Part shown: positions 15,833 to 24,531 of the stretch, in pieces
Numbering within the stretch: position 1 is the first letter of the stretch
How the letters are laid out: every line of letters begins with the position of its first letter
Origin: Saccharothrix deserti
GTDB lineage: Bacteria; Actinomycetota; Actinomycetes; Mycobacteriales; Pseudonocardiaceae
NCBI RefSeq assembly: GCF_009769385.1
Contig: NZ_VKAB01000033.1
Span: forward strand, 53,964-117,963
Length of the DNA stretch: 64,000 nt
Direction of reading: 5' to 3'
Position numbers and translations under genes: made by a program
Notes under the pieces: generated by a model
Told to the model about the DNA's origin: nothing
The model's input: the letters and a program-made list of their open reading frames with translations, nothing else
Database searches by the model: none

Positions 15833-16378
15833 TTAGGAAAGGAAGGACTGTCCGCCGAAGTCGTCGTCCTCGTCCGGCCTGCGCGCGGGCCTGCGAGGTG
15901 GTGGCGGGGTGGGAGTGGACGGCGGAGCGGGACGCGAGGCAGGCGGCGTGTCGTCGTCCTCGATGCCGAACCGGATCTCACGGGCGACCGGCGGCGGCTC
16001 TTCTTCGTGCGGCGGGGCGGGGAAGTTGCGCTTCGCCTCGTTGAACAGGACGTTGGCCGTCTCGTCCTGGGTGCCGATGGTCTCCGCCATGGCCTGCTGG
16101 AGCAGTTCCGGGATGCGCGACTGCGCGCGCTGCAACGTCCGCATCACCTCGGCCGACACCTCGACCATCCGCTTGTCCCGCGCGGACTCGGCGATCTCCA
16201 GGTTGGTCAGGATGCCGTTCGAGCCGATGGTGAGCCGCACCGATCCGTCGCGCGACGCCTCGGAGATGGTCATGCCCTGCACGCGGCCGGCCATCTCCTG
16301 GTAGCGCTGGGCCTTCTGCTCGATGCTCTGCTGCCACTGGCCGAGCATCCGCTCGGACGCGCCGATGTCCTCGGGCAC
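15833..16378 (-). CDS. YbaB/EbfC-like protein with acidic Pro-rich tail
   Basis: This is a 181-residue protein. Residues about 15-115 form a YbaB/EbfC-like domain (the helical MLGQWQQSIEQKAQRYQEM, then SVRLTIGSNGILTNLEIAES). The rest is a Pro-rich, Asp-rich disordered tail ending DEDDDFGGQSFLS. Classic YbaB is a small nucleoid-associated protein. In actinomycetes, paralogues of this type stand directly before EspC-like genes in toxin-delivery loci and are probably chaperones or structural partners rather than DNA binders. The gene opens the four-gene run described here. Confidence 0.85.
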   Translation of the reverse strand: MPEDIGASERMLGQWQQSIEQKAQRYQEMAGRVQGMTISEASRDGSVRLTIGSNGILTNLEIAESARDKRMVEVSAEVMRTLQRAQSRIPELLQQAMAETIGTQDETANVLFNEAKRNFPAPPHEEEPPPVAREIRFGIEDDDTPPASRPAPPSTPTPPPPRRPARRPDEDDDFGGQSFLS

Positions 16379-16451
16379 GGCGGCTCCCCCTCGAGATGAC
16401 GGCGGTAACGCCGGTGGTTGGTCCCTCCAGGATGACGCAATGGTGAACGGC

Positions 16452-16503
16452 CCGGTTCCGACCGCCGGCCAAATGCTCCGAACGGAGCAGAGGTCGGAAC
16501 CGG
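16452..16503 (-). terminator. Terminator hairpin after the FKBP gene
   Basis: There is a 12-bp perfect outer stem (ccggttccgacc at 16452-16463 with 16492-16503) and a nested 6-bp hairpin, gctccgaacggagc (16475-16488). It lies downstream of the FKBP gene and upstream of the YbaB-like gene, both on the minus strand, so it probably separates the two transcription units. Confidence 0.55.
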
Positions 16504-16551
16504 ACCACCACCACGCCGCCGTCCGCGCGGAACAGCGGCAACCCGATACCG

Positions 16552-16926
16552 CTACTTCACGGCGAGCAGGTCCACCACGAAGATCAGCGTCTCACCGGGC
16601 TTGATGACGCCGCCCGCGCCGCGGTCGCCGTAACCCAGGTGGGGCGGGATGACCAGCTTCCGCCGGCCGCCGACCTTCATCCCCGCGACACCGCGGTCCC
16701 AGCCGGCGATGACCCGCCCGCCGCCCAACGGGAAGCTGAACGCCTCGCCGCGGTCCCAGGAGGCGTCGAACTGCTCGCCGGTCGAGTGCGACACACCGAC
16801 GTAGTGCACGTGCACGAGCTGACCGGGGGCCGCCTCGGGGCCCTCGCCGACGGTGATGTCCTCGATCACCAGGTCGGCGGGCGGGGCGCCCTCGTACGGC
16901 TCGACCTCGGGCTTGCTCGGGGCCAT
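16552..16926 (-). CDS. FKBP-type peptidyl-prolyl cis-trans isomerase
   Basis: This 124-residue cytoplasmic single-domain FKBP catalyses Pro isomerisation during protein folding. The core motifs are HVHYVGVSHSTGEQFDASW, then FSFPLGGGRVIAGWDRGVAGM and KLVIPPHLGYGDRGAGG, ending in ETLIFVVDLLAVK. The FK506-binding aromatic and Asp positions are present. The ATG at 16926 gives the usual start MAPSKPEVEPYEG; the upstream in-frame extension is not conserved-looking. It is probably monocistronic, with a hairpin at its 3' side. Confidence 0.95.
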   Translation of the reverse strand: MAPSKPEVEPYEGAPPADLVIEDITVGEGPEAAPGQLVHVHYVGVSHSTGEQFDASWDRGEAFSFPLGGGRVIAGWDRGVAGMKVGGRRKLVIPPHLGYGDRGAGGVIKPGETLIFVVDLLAVK

Positions 16927-17083
16927 TTGTCTCTCCTGTGGTCGCTCCACCCCGGACGAGGGGTGCTGGGCAATCGGTCCTGGCCTACTCAATCACGTCG
17001 CCGTCGGTGCGGCCGATCGGCCTACACCCGGACCGCGACCCGGTGCGCGCAACCCTTTACCCGCTTCGTCCCGTCCTGGTGGC

Positions 17084-19021
17084 ATGAGGCGATGGTCCTG
17101 GGGTACGCGGGTGGCGCTGTTCGGTGGTGCCGCCCTGGTGGTGGGGGTGAGCGCGGCCTCAGCCGTGCCCACCGCGGAGGAGGACTGGCGGGTCGTGCCG
17201 CCGATCGAGGCGGTGCCCGTCGACCTGGTGGCGTTCGACACGTGCGACACCGCGCTGACCGAGCTGCGGAACGCGATCACGCCCCACGTCGGCGTGTACG
17301 GGCTGGGCGGCGCCGGCTACGCCACCACCGCGGAAGGCCAGGCCCAGGCCGACACCCGGGCGGGCACGCCGCCGGCCGCGAAGGAGTCGGCCGCCGTGCC
17401 CGAGCACTCGAAGACGAACGCGCACGAGGCGGGCGTGGACGAGCCGGACCTGGTGAAGACCGACGGCAAGCGGGTCGTGTCGGTCGCCGACGGCAAGCTC
17501 CGCGTGCTGGACGTCGCCACCCGCGCGCTCACCGGCACGCTGGACGTGCCCGCCGGCCACGCCTCCCAACTGCTGCTGCACGAGGACCGCGCACTGATCA
17601 TCGGCGGCGGACCGGGCGTGGCGGGACAACGGATCGCGGTCGACGGCCCGTACGAGGTGTACTCCGAGGACGCATCGGTGACGTTGGTCGACCTGACCGG
17701 CGCACCCCGCATCCTCGGCACCCTCACCGTGGACGGCCGGTACGTGGACGCCCGGCAGGTCGACGGCGTGGTGCGCGTGGTCCTGCACTCGGGACCGAGG
17801 CTGCCGTGGGTGTACCCGATGGACGGTCGCACCGAGGCGGAATCCCTGATCGCGAACCGGGAACTCGTCGCCACCGCGCCGATCCAGTCGTGGCTGCCGC
17901 AGTACGAGCTGACCGCCGCCGACGGCTCCCGCTCCGAGGGCACGCTGGTGGCGTGCGACCGGGTCAGCCACCCCGAGGAGCACTCGGCGACGTCGATGCT
18001 GTCCGTGCTGACGTTCGACTTCCCCGGCGACCTCGGCACCGGCGACGCGGTGACGGTCATGGCCGACGGCGACACCGTCTACGGCACCGGCGCTTCGCTG
18101 TACGTGGCCGACGACCACCACCTGCGGCCGATGACGCGCACCGCGCCGAACGCGCCGCAGACCACCGCGATCCACCAGTTCGACATCTCCCAGCCGGGAC
18201 CGCCGAAGCACGTGGCGTCCGGCCGGGTCGCGGGCACGTTGCTCAACCAGTACTCGCTGTCCGAGCACGACGGGCACCTGCGGGTGGCGACGACGTCCGC
18301 GGACGCGCCGGGCATCCCCGAGCAGGCGCCCGCGACGCAGAGCGCGGTCACCGTGCTGAAGCGGGACGGCGCGCAGCTGAAGGAGGTCGGCAAGGTCGAC
18401 GGCCTCGGCCTGGGCGAGCGGATCTACAGCGTCCGGTTCGTCGGCCCGGTCGGGTACGTGGTGACGTTCCGGCAGGTCGACCCGCTCTACACGCTGGACC
18501 TGTCCGACCCGGCCGAGCCGCGCAAGGTCGGCGAGCTGAAGATCACCGGGTTCTCGGCGTACCTGCACCCCGCAGGTGACGGGAAGCTGATCGGCGTCGG
18601 CCAGGAGGCCACCGACCAGGGCCGGACCACGGGCACGCAGGTGTCGCTGTTCGACGTGTCGAACCCGGCCGCGCCGACCAAGGTCGCGGGCCACCACCTG
18701 CCGGGCGCGAACTCGGAGGTCGAGTACGACCCGCACGCGTTCCTGCACTGGCCGGCCCGCGACCTGGTGGTGCTGCCGGTGCTGACCATGCCGACGGCCG
18801 AGAAGCCGGTGACGCCGGTGGCCAGTGGCCTGCTGGTGCTGCGGCTCGGTGACGGCGCGTTCTCCGCGCTGGGCACCGTCCGGCACGAGTCGTCGACCTA
18901 CGACCCCGGCATCCGCCGGGCGCTGGTCATCGGCGACGACCTGTGGACGGTGTCCGCGGCGGGTGTCCAGGTCAGCCGGATCGACGGGCTGGCGCAGCAG
19001 GCGTGGGTGCCGTTCACCTGA
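17084..19021 (+). CDS. Secreted beta-propeller domain protein (Beta_propel family)
   Basis: This 645-residue exported protein has a signal peptide (MRRWSWGTRVALFGGAALVV, cleavage after about residue 27 at ASA). The mature part contains the segment HSKTNAHEAGVDEPDLVKTDG, which is the hallmark of the secreted C-terminal beta-propeller family (PF09826). Blade-like repeats follow, such as RVLDVATRALTGTLDV, LYTLDLSDPAEPRKVGEL and SLFDVSNPAAPTKVAGH. The function of the family is unknown. It ends 8 bp into the convergent EI24-like gene. Confidence 0.88.
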   Translation: MRRWSWGTRVALFGGAALVVGVSAASAVPTAEEDWRVVPPIEAVPVDLVAFDTCDTALTELRNAITPHVGVYGLGGAGYATTAEGQAQADTRAGTPPAAKESAAVPEHSKTNAHEAGVDEPDLVKTDGKRVVSVADGKLRVLDVATRALTGTLDVPAGHASQLLLHEDRALIIGGGPGVAGQRIAVDGPYEVYSEDASVTLVDLTGAPRILGTLTVDGRYVDARQVDGVVRVVLHSGPRLPWVYPMDGRTEAESLIANRELVATAPIQSWLPQYELTAADGSRSEGTLVACDRVSHPEEHSATSMLSVLTFDFPGDLGTGDAVTVMADGDTVYGTGASLYVADDHHLRPMTRTAPNAPQTTAIHQFDISQPGPPKHVASGRVAGTLLNQYSLSEHDGHLRVATTSADAPGIPEQAPATQSAVTVLKRDGAQLKEVGKVDGLGLGERIYSVRFVGPVGYVVTFRQVDPLYTLDLSDPAEPRKVGELKITGFSAYLHPAGDGKLIGVGQEATDQGRTTGTQVSLFDVSNPAAPTKVAGHHLPGANSEVEYDPHAFLHWPARDLVVLPVLTMPTAEKPVTPVASGLLVLRLGDGAFSALGTVRHESSTYDPGIRRALVIGDDLWTVSAAGVQVSRIDGLAQQAWVPFT

Positions 19022-19775
19022 TCTGCTTGTGGAGCAGGCGGTGCGCGAGGACCGTGCCGCCTGCCATCGCCGCCGGCAGCACCACCAGTGCGGCCAACGG
19101 GATCAGGCACAGCAGGTAGGTCGGCACGGCGAAGCCGAGCGTGACGGCACGCCGCTCGCGCAACGTCCGCCTGCGCACGTCGAGCTTCAGACCGCGCCGG
19201 GTGAACGGGATGCCGGTCAGCTCGATGCCGAGCAGCGTCGCGTTGACGCACACCGCGATCACCGGCACCACGGTCTGCCCCACGACCGGGATGAACCCGG
19301 CCGCGAACAACGGGATGGCGCACAGGATCGCCAGACCCACCAGCAGCACGGCGTCCCGCACGCCGACCGCGGCGGACTTCAGCCAGGTCACCCGCTCCGC
19401 CTCGGGCACGCCGCCGAGGTGCGTGTCCTCGACGGTTTCCGCGATGTGCTCGTAGAACGGACCGCCGATGATCAGCGTGATCGCGGTGAACAGCAGCAGT
19501 CCGATCGCGACGAACGCGCCGATGATCGAGAACCCGGCGGCGAACCGGGTGGCCGTGCGCAGCCCCTCGTTCCAGTCGTCGGCGAACGGCGTGACCCAGG
19601 CGGCGATCTCGTCGATCCAGACCGCCAACCCGACCACGCCGCCGGTCAGCAGCACGGTCGTGATCAACGCCGGGATCGCGCCGACCAGCAGCAGTTTCGG
19701 CGACCGGAACACCAGCCCGAAACCCTGGCCGAGCAGTCCGACACCGGTCGAGAAGTCCCGCAGCACCCTGATCAC
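19014..19775 (-). CDS. EI24/CysZ-like integral membrane protein
   Basis: This 253-residue membrane protein has four to six hydrophobic segments, starting VIRVLRDFSTGVGLLGQGF. The pattern FRSPKLLLVGAIPALITTVLL, then GGPFYEHIAETVE and FIPVVGQTVVPVIAVCVNA matches the EI24 domain family (PF07264), which includes CysZ sulfate-transport-associated proteins. No sulfur gene is nearby, so the substrate is open. It ends in a basic His/Lys/Arg-containing tail. The GTG at 19775 was taken as start because family similarity begins there. Confidence 0.85.
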   Translation of the reverse strand: MIRVLRDFSTGVGLLGQGFGLVFRSPKLLLVGAIPALITTVLLTGGVVGLAVWIDEIAAWVTPFADDWNEGLRTATRFAAGFSIIGAFVAIGLLLFTAITLIIGGPFYEHIAETVEDTHLGGVPEAERVTWLKSAAVGVRDAVLLVGLAILCAIPLFAAGFIPVVGQTVVPVIAVCVNATLLGIELTGIPFTRRGLKLDVRRRTLRERRAVTLGFAVPTYLLCLIPLAALVVLPAAMAGGTVLAHRLLHKQIR

Positions 19776-19879
19776 CGGCGGAGCATATCGGCGCGGCGGG
19801 CGGCGAGACCCCGTAACGGCGGTCGCGCCCCCCTGGGAAGCGGTGCCAGGATGCTGGGTCTCTCGTGAAGGGGATGCGC

Positions 19880-21226
19880 ATGGCACTCGATCGCACCGGC
19901 CTGACCGCGGGACAGCCCTCCGTGGTGGTCCCGGAGGCGCCGTTGCCGCCGTTACCGCGGTCGTTGTGGGAGAGCCGCGAAGTGCGGGAAGCGGTCGCCA
20001 ACGACTCGCCGGGCACGGTCGTGGCGGTGGCACGGCGGGCGCACGGGCTCCGCCAGGACGAACTCGGCACCCTCGCGGGCTTCTCCCAATCGGCCATCTC
20101 GCGGCTGGAGTCGGGCAGCAACATCGCCTACGACCTGCGCGTGCTGCGGCCGTTGCAACGCCTGCTCGGCATCCCGGCCCACCTGCTCGGGCTGGCCGAC
20201 CACTCGTTGCCGGTCGGCGCGGACGCCCTCGACCGCCTCGTGCCCGGCTTCGCCGGCGTGGCGGACGGCACGGTCGGCGTCGACCACAACGCGTTGATGA
20301 CGCTCGCCGCCGGCGCCGTGTTCGGTGGCGCGACCGGTGGCGCGACCGGTGGCGCGTTGGAGGAGGACGCGTTGCACAAGCTGCTCGTGCTGCGGCGCAT
20401 CATCGACGACGCGCACAACTGGCGCGGCCCCGGCGCGCTCATGCCCACCGCGCGCGGCATGTACGACTTCGTCGACCTGCTGCGCCGCTCGGCGAGTGGC
20501 GAGCCGCGCCGCGACCTGCTCGGCATCACCGCCATGTTCGCCGAGTTCTACGGCTGGCTGCACCAGGGGACCGGCGACCCCGGCGGCGCGCTGCGGTGGA
20601 CGACCCGCGCGCTGGAGCAGGGCCAGGCCGCGGACAACCGGGACGTGGTCGCGTACTCCTACGTGCGGATGTCCCAGCTCGCCGAGGCCGACGGCGATGC
20701 CGACCGGATGATCGGCCTGGCCCGCGCGGCCCGCCGCGAGCGCGGTGTGGGGCCGATGGTGCGGGCCAAGGCGTTACGCCAGGAGGCGCGGGGCCTGGCC
20801 CTGACGGGCGACGAGGTGGGCTGCATGCGGCGCCTGGACGAGGCGAGCGCCGAGTTCGAGCGCAGCGAACCGGGCGGCGCCGACGAGTACTGGCTCGGCT
20901 ACTGCAACACCGCCGAGCACTTCCGGATGGAACGCGCGGCGAGCTGGCTGACGCTGGGCAAGCCCGGTCGGGCGATCGAGATCTACGAGGACATACAGGA
21001 ACGCGTGTGGCGGCGCCTGTCGCGGTGGGAGCAGGGGGTGCACATGGCCAAGTTCGCCTACGCGCACGCCGTGGCCGGCGAACCCGAGCACGCCTCGTCA
21101 CTGGCCTACGACGCCCTGGAGACCGCCCGCGCCACCGGGTCCGCGCAGGTGCTGCGCGAGCTGGGCAGGCTCGGCTCGTGGGAGGGCGCGCGGGACGTCG
21201 CGGAACTGGCCCGCTCGGCTCGTTGA
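19880..21226 (+). CDS. XRE family HTH regulator with TPR-like C-terminal region
   Basis: This is a 448-residue regulator. An N-terminal Cro/C1-type HTH lies at about residues 50-110 (VVAVARRAHGLRQDELGTLAGFSQSAISRLE split over the domain). The remaining 330 residues are helical repeats of the TPR type (AEFYGWLHQGTGDPGGALRW, then SQLAEADGDADRMIGLARAA). This architecture is common in actinomycetes and probably senses a peptide or small ligand. A poly-Gly/Ala repeat (FGGATGGATGGA) sits between the domains. The ATG at 19880 is preceded by gaagggg. Two small genes of unknown role follow closely. The same architecture is found again inside the mobile element (39732-40892). Confidence 0.88.
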   Translation: MALDRTGLTAGQPSVVVPEAPLPPLPRSLWESREVREAVANDSPGTVVAVARRAHGLRQDELGTLAGFSQSAISRLESGSNIAYDLRVLRPLQRLLGIPAHLLGLADHSLPVGADALDRLVPGFAGVADGTVGVDHNALMTLAAGAVFGGATGGATGGALEEDALHKLLVLRRIIDDAHNWRGPGALMPTARGMYDFVDLLRRSASGEPRRDLLGITAMFAEFYGWLHQGTGDPGGALRWTTRALEQGQAADNRDVVAYSYVRMSQLAEADGDADRMIGLARAARRERGVGPMVRAKALRQEARGLALTGDEVGCMRRLDEASAEFERSEPGGADEYWLGYCNTAEHFRMERAASWLTLGKPGRAIEIYEDIQERVWRRLSRWEQGVHMAKFAYAHAVAGEPEHASSLAYDALETARATGSAQVLRELGRLGSWEGARDVAELARSAR

Positions 21227-21313
21227 AACGATCCGTATGCGAGTTGCGGGTACGGCGGCCTCGGATCCGCATCCACCCTGCGCTACCGGCCGGTTACCCA
21301 GCACGATGACGGG

Positions 21314-21472
21314 GTGATCGAAGCGGAACCCACGCAGTCGCCACCGTCGGACGCGGCCGATGACCGCCGCGTCGACGCGCGGCAGCACTGCGGGCCGTAC
21401 CGGTTGGACTTCTACGCGACGCCCGATGCCGTGGTGTGCGTCGTGACGGATGACGAACTGGTGGCCTCGTGA
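21314..21472 (+). CDS. Small hypothetical protein (52 residues)
   Basis: This short frame starts at a GTG (MIEAEPTQSPPSD) and ends TDDELVAS. It has a coherent high-GC codon pattern and contains the motif QHCGPYRLDFYATPDAVVCV, rich in hydrophobic strand-forming residues. Its stop overlaps the start of the next small gene (GTGA), which suggests real translation. It is 88 bp downstream of the XRE-TPR gene. No family is recognised. Confidence 0.5.
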   Translation: MIEAEPTQSPPSDAADDRRVDARQHCGPYRLDFYATPDAVVCVVTDDELVAS

Positions 21473-21702
21473 ACGCCTCGCAACGCTTCGAGGACCCGGT
21501 CCTGCTCGTGCGCAGACGGGGCGACCTCGTGGGCGAGTGGGACCGGAGCTGCCACCTGGCGCCGTTGCCCGACGGCACCCTGTCGACCCTGCTGACCCTG
21601 TGCGGCGAGCGGATCGAGGTGGGCGCGGTGGAACTGCTGCCCCAGCCCGACGGCATGCCGTGCGTGGCGTGCCTGCTGTCCGTGCCGCCGCAGCGCGGCT
21701 GA
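21469..21702 (+). CDS. Small hypothetical protein (77 residues)
   Basis: This 77-residue soluble protein starts MNASQRFEDPVLLVRRRGDL and ends with a CxxC motif region (MPCVACLLSVPP). It is translationally coupled to the preceding 52-residue frame through a GTGA overlap. Small genes of this size often follow XRE-type regulators in actinomycetes, which suggests a linked regulatory function, but no named family was identified. Confidence 0.55.
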   Translation: MNASQRFEDPVLLVRRRGDLVGEWDRSCHLAPLPDGTLSTLLTLCGERIEVGAVELLPQPDGMPCVACLLSVPPQRG

Positions 21703-21717
21703 CACCCGCGGTTTCGG

Positions 21718-21786
21718 CCGAATTGTCAGACCCCGCCGGCAGAATAAAAGCAAGGGATCCCCCTGGCGGGGACCCTCGCGAAGCAT
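21718..21786 (+). repeat. Intergenic repeat, copy A
   Basis: This stretch of about 69 bp runs from ccgaattgtcagacccc to gcgaagcatg and recurs at 27811-27881. Shared blocks are aattgtcagacccc, agggatcccc, tggcgggga (gggcgggga in copy B) and gcgaagcatg, in the same order and with similar spacing. Copy A lies directly behind the small-gene pair. Confidence 0.7.
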
Positions 21787-21797
21787 GACCCGGCCGA

Positions 21798-22253
21798 TCA
21801 GCCGACGTGGCGGGCCAGGTCCTTGAGGTCCTTGCGGATCCGCGCCCGCACGAACCGCGTCATGAGCGGCCCGAACAGCCGGTTGTAGTACCGGCCCGTG
21901 TCGCCGCGGATGCGGATGGAGGCCGACGTCCCGTCGGCGAACGCCGGGTCGAACCGGTAGGTGACGTTCATCGGGAACGGCCCGGCGACCGACCTCATCT
22001 CCAGCGACGTGGGCGGCTCGTGCGCCACCACCCGCAGCACGTAGTCGATCTTCTTGCCGAGGAAGTGCGCGGTGCGCGTCACCTCCGCGCCCACGCCGAA
22101 CCCGCCGCCGGGCGCGGGTGAGCTCAGCTCGGCCCGCTTGATGCCCTGCGTCCACTCGTGGTCGTGCCGCCAGTCCATGGCGTACTTCGCCACGACCTCG
22201 GGTGGCCGGGGGATGTACCGGCTCTCGGTCACGTCCACCGGCAAATTGTCCAC
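21798..22253 (-). CDS. SRPBCC family protein (polyketide cyclase/dehydrase-like)
   Basis: This protein of about 151 residues has the START/Bet v1-like fold. It contains YIPRPPEVVAKYAMDWRHDHEW, then FGVGAEVTRTAHFLGKKID and MNVTYRFDPAFADGTSASI, followed by a C-terminal amphipathic helix FGPLMTRFVRARIRKDLKDL. Such proteins bind hydrophobic ligands; the role is unknown. GTG 22253 was chosen; an in-frame upstream start at 22271 would add six residues. Confidence 0.82.
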   Translation of the reverse strand: MDNLPVDVTESRYIPRPPEVVAKYAMDWRHDHEWTQGIKRAELSSPAPGGGFGVGAEVTRTAHFLGKKIDYVLRVVAHEPPTSLEMRSVAGPFPMNVTYRFDPAFADGTSASIRIRGDTGRYYNRLFGPLMTRFVRARIRKDLKDLARHVG

Positions 22254-22292
22254 CCGGGACCCCGCCCGCACCCGGCGGACGGGGTCGGCCGG

Positions 22293-22475
22293 TCAGCGGC
22301 GGCGGCGGAAGCTGAACGCGCGTGCGCCGACGCCGACACCGGCCAGGTGCAGCGCCACGCAGAGCAAGCCCGCCATGAGCAGCGTCCCGCCGTCGAGGAC
22401 GGTGCCGAGCGAGGCGTTCGCCAGGTCGAGCAGGAGTGCGAGGCCGAAGATGACCGCGGCGATGATCGCTAACAC
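22293..22475 (-). CDS. Small membrane protein (60 residues)
   Basis: This 60-residue protein has two hydrophobic helices (AIIAAVIFGLALLLDLA and GGTLLMAGLLCVALHLAG) and a basic C-terminus FRRRR, suggesting both termini are cytoplasmic. A ribosome binding site (ggagg) precedes the ATG. Short two-helix proteins of this kind are frequent in Pseudonocardiales. The function is unknown. Confidence 0.65.
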   Translation of the reverse strand: MLAIIAAVIFGLALLLDLANASLGTVLDGGTLLMAGLLCVALHLAGVGVGARAFSFRRRR

Positions 22476-22507
22476 GGGAGCCTCCAGGGTAGGTGGTTAC
22501 CCACCAG

Positions 22508-23140
22508 TTACCCCGTCGCGGACCCGCCCAAGCAGGCGTTCGGCCCAACTTCGAGCCCCAGGTAGGTCAACGGCTCCGCGTTCGGCACGTCGATCTCGTG
22601 GAAGCCGAGCCGGTCGTAGAACGCACGGGCCGCCGTGTTCACCGACAGCATCCCCAGGTGCACGGCCGGCACGCCCTGGTACGCCAGCGCGCCGAGGAAC
22701 GCCGTCATCAACGCCCGCCCGTGCCCGGACCGCTGGTACTCCGGCAGCAGGTCGATGTGCAGGTGCGCCGGGTAGTCCGCCAGCGCGGGCACGACCATCC
22801 GGCGCGGGTTGTGCAGCAGCCACACCATGTGCTCGGTGGGCGTGGACGGTTCGGTGACCGGCGGGTACCGGTCGGACACCTTCGGCAGCCACTCCGACTC
22901 GAACCGCGACACGAACGACGGCGTGTCCGCGGTCCCGACGACGTACCCGACCGCGCGTTCCCCGTTGTCCGCCACGAACGCCAGCGACGGCTCCATGTCG
23001 GTGTACGGCCACGCGAAGATCGTCGGCATCAGCTCCAGGTCGGGGTAGACGTGCCGGGAGTCGCCGCCCGCGTCCGCGGTGCGCACGCAGATGTCGCCGA
23101 CCGCGTCCCGGTCCGATTCCCGGTAAGGCCTGATCCGCAC
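22508..23140 (-). CDS. GNAT family N-acetyltransferase
   Basis: This 210-residue acetyltransferase starts VRIRPYRESDRDAVGDICVR. The CoA-binding motif A is LHIDLLPEYQRSGHGRALM, and the C-terminal AARAFYDRLGFHEI is motif B. The shape resembles bacterial O-GlcNAcase-associated or YobN-like GNATs, but the substrate cannot be told. The GTG at 23140 follows the stop of the DUF309 gene with one nucleotide between them, so the two are co-translated. Confidence 0.88.
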   Translation of the reverse strand: MRIRPYRESDRDAVGDICVRTADAGGDSRHVYPDLELMPTIFAWPYTDMEPSLAFVADNGERAVGYVVGTADTPSFVSRFESEWLPKVSDRYPPVTEPSTPTEHMVWLLHNPRRMVVPALADYPAHLHIDLLPEYQRSGHGRALMTAFLGALAYQGVPAVHLGMLSVNTAARAFYDRLGFHEIDVPNAEPLTYLGLEVGPNACLGGSATG

Positions 23141-23141
23141 T

Positions 23142-23588
23142 TCACGAACCCCCGGTGAGTCGCGGCACGCCGGTGCCCTCCGCGGCCCAGGCCACCAGGG
23201 CCGCCACGTCCACCCCGTGCGGCGGGTTGTCGATGTACGGCGAGATGTTCTTCGCACCGCGGCTCAGCAGCGCCGAAGCGCCGGACGGGTTGCCGCGCGC
23301 GGCGTGGGTCAGCCCCACGGCCAGTTGCGCCAGCCCGCGCCACAGCTCCCGCTCGGGCTCGGGCGCCGCCTTCCACGCGTCCTCCAGCACCTCGTGCGCG
23401 TGGAACGGGCGGCCGAGGTCCAGCAGGCGCTGGGCCTCGGTCAACGCCTCCTCCGGTGTGCGCGGCACGCCCTCCGGCTGGCGCTCCACGCCGGTCAGCC
23501 CGTAGGGCAGTGGCCGGCCGAGCCCGTCGCGCGGTCGTGCGTTGCGGGCCCGGCCCTGCTCGTCGCGGTCGCGGGGGCTGATCGGCAC
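23142..23588 (-). CDS. DUF309 domain protein
   Basis: This is a 148-residue cytoplasmic helical protein. The DUF309 hallmark is visible in LLDLGRPFHAHEVLEDAWK, with the conserved His-Glu pair that resembles a metal site, and then LAQLAVGLTHAARGNPSGA. The N-terminal 35 residues are basic and low complexity. The biochemical function of the family is not known. It forms a two-gene unit with the GNAT gene downstream. Confidence 0.88.
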   Translation of the reverse strand: MPISPRDRDEQGRARNARPRDGLGRPLPYGLTGVERQPEGVPRTPEEALTEAQRLLDLGRPFHAHEVLEDAWKAAPEPERELWRGLAQLAVGLTHAARGNPSGASALLSRGAKNISPYIDNPPHGVDVAALVAWAAEGTGVPRLTGGS

Positions 23589-23657
23589 CTCTTGATCGTG
23601 TCACGAACCCGGCCGCCGCGAAACGGCCCGATCCGGTGTGGAGCGCCGCCGGACCGG

Positions 23658-24068
23658 TCAGCCCTTGATCGGCCCGGAGAACCGCAGGGCGTTGCCGGAC
23701 GGGTCGCGGAACCCGCAGTCGCGCACCCCGTACGGCTGGTCGATCGGCTCCTGCATGACCTCGGCGCCGGACGCGCGCACCTTCTCGAACACCGCGTCGC
23801 AGTCGTCGACGTAGAAGATCAGGCCGAACAACGAGCCCTTGGCCAGCAGTTCCTTCACCACCTCCACGTCCTGCGCGGGCCGCCCCATGGCCGGGTCCTC
23901 CAGGACGATCTCCACTTCCGGCTGGTCGGCGGGGCCGACGGTGAGCCAGCGGAAGGCGTCGAACGGCATGTCGTTGCGCTTTTCGAGGCCGAGCACGTCG
24001 CGGTAGAAGACGAGGGCCTCCTCCTGGTCGTGGACCGGGAGGAACGTGTGCGTGAGTTTGATGTTCAT
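23658..24068 (-). CDS. VOC family protein (glyoxalase/extradiol dioxygenase fold)
   Basis: This 136-residue VOC protein starts MNIKLTHTFLPVHDQEEALV and continues FYRDVLGLEKRNDMPFD. Metal-ligand positions are suggested by the first His, Glu in VEIVLEDP and the C-terminal RDPSGNALRF. It is 23 bp downstream of an AraC-type regulator on the same strand, and the pair recurs widely in actinomycetes as regulator plus resistance or detoxification protein. The substrate is unknown. Confidence 0.9.
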   Translation of the reverse strand: MNIKLTHTFLPVHDQEEALVFYRDVLGLEKRNDMPFDAFRWLTVGPADQPEVEIVLEDPAMGRPAQDVEVVKELLAKGSLFGLIFYVDDCDAVFEKVRASGAEVMQEPIDQPYGVRDCGFRDPSGNALRFSGPIKG

Positions 24069-24091
24069 GCCGCCGAACCTATGCGGGCCGG

Positions 24092-24499
24092 TCAGGACCG
24101 TGCTTCTCGAAATCTGACCGGTCGGGTGGCGACTTTGGCGTAGCACGCGGGCACGACGGCGGTGGCCTCGTGGCAGCGGGCCCGGTAGGCGCTCGGCGTC
24201 TCGCCGACCAGCTCGGTGAACCGCGAGCTGAACGAGCCGAGCGAGGTGCAGCCGACCTCCATGCAGACCTCGGTCACGGTGAGGTCGCCCCGCCGCAGCA
24301 GGGCCTTCGCCCGCTCGATGCGCCTGGTCATCAGGTAGTTGTACGGCGTCTCGCCGTAGGCCAGCTTGAACTGGCGGGCGAAGTGCCCGGCCGACATGAG
24401 CGCGGTGCGCGCCATGGCCGGCACGTCCAGGGGCCGGGCGTACTCGCGGTCCATCAGATCGCGTGCCCGGCGCAGGTGGGCGAGTTCTCCCGGTCGCAC
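24092..24499 (-). CDS. AraC family HTH regulator (DNA-binding domain only)
   Basis: This 135-residue protein consists mainly of the two-HTH AraC domain: ARPLDVPAMARTALMSAGHFARQF split over HTH1, then LTVTEVCMEVGCTSLGSFSSRF as HTH2. A short C-terminal extension follows. It lacks a sensor domain, so the signal is unclear. It probably controls the VOC gene that follows it, and its start is 32 bp from the divergent dinB start, so the two share a promoter region. Confidence 0.9.
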   Translation of the reverse strand: MRPGELAHLRRARDLMDREYARPLDVPAMARTALMSAGHFARQFKLAYGETPYNYLMTRRIERAKALLRRGDLTVTEVCMEVGCTSLGSFSSRFTELVGETPSAYRARCHEATAVVPACYAKVATRPVRFREARS

Positions 24500-24531
24500 G
24501 GGGACAGCATCGCACGGCGATACTGGCGGAC

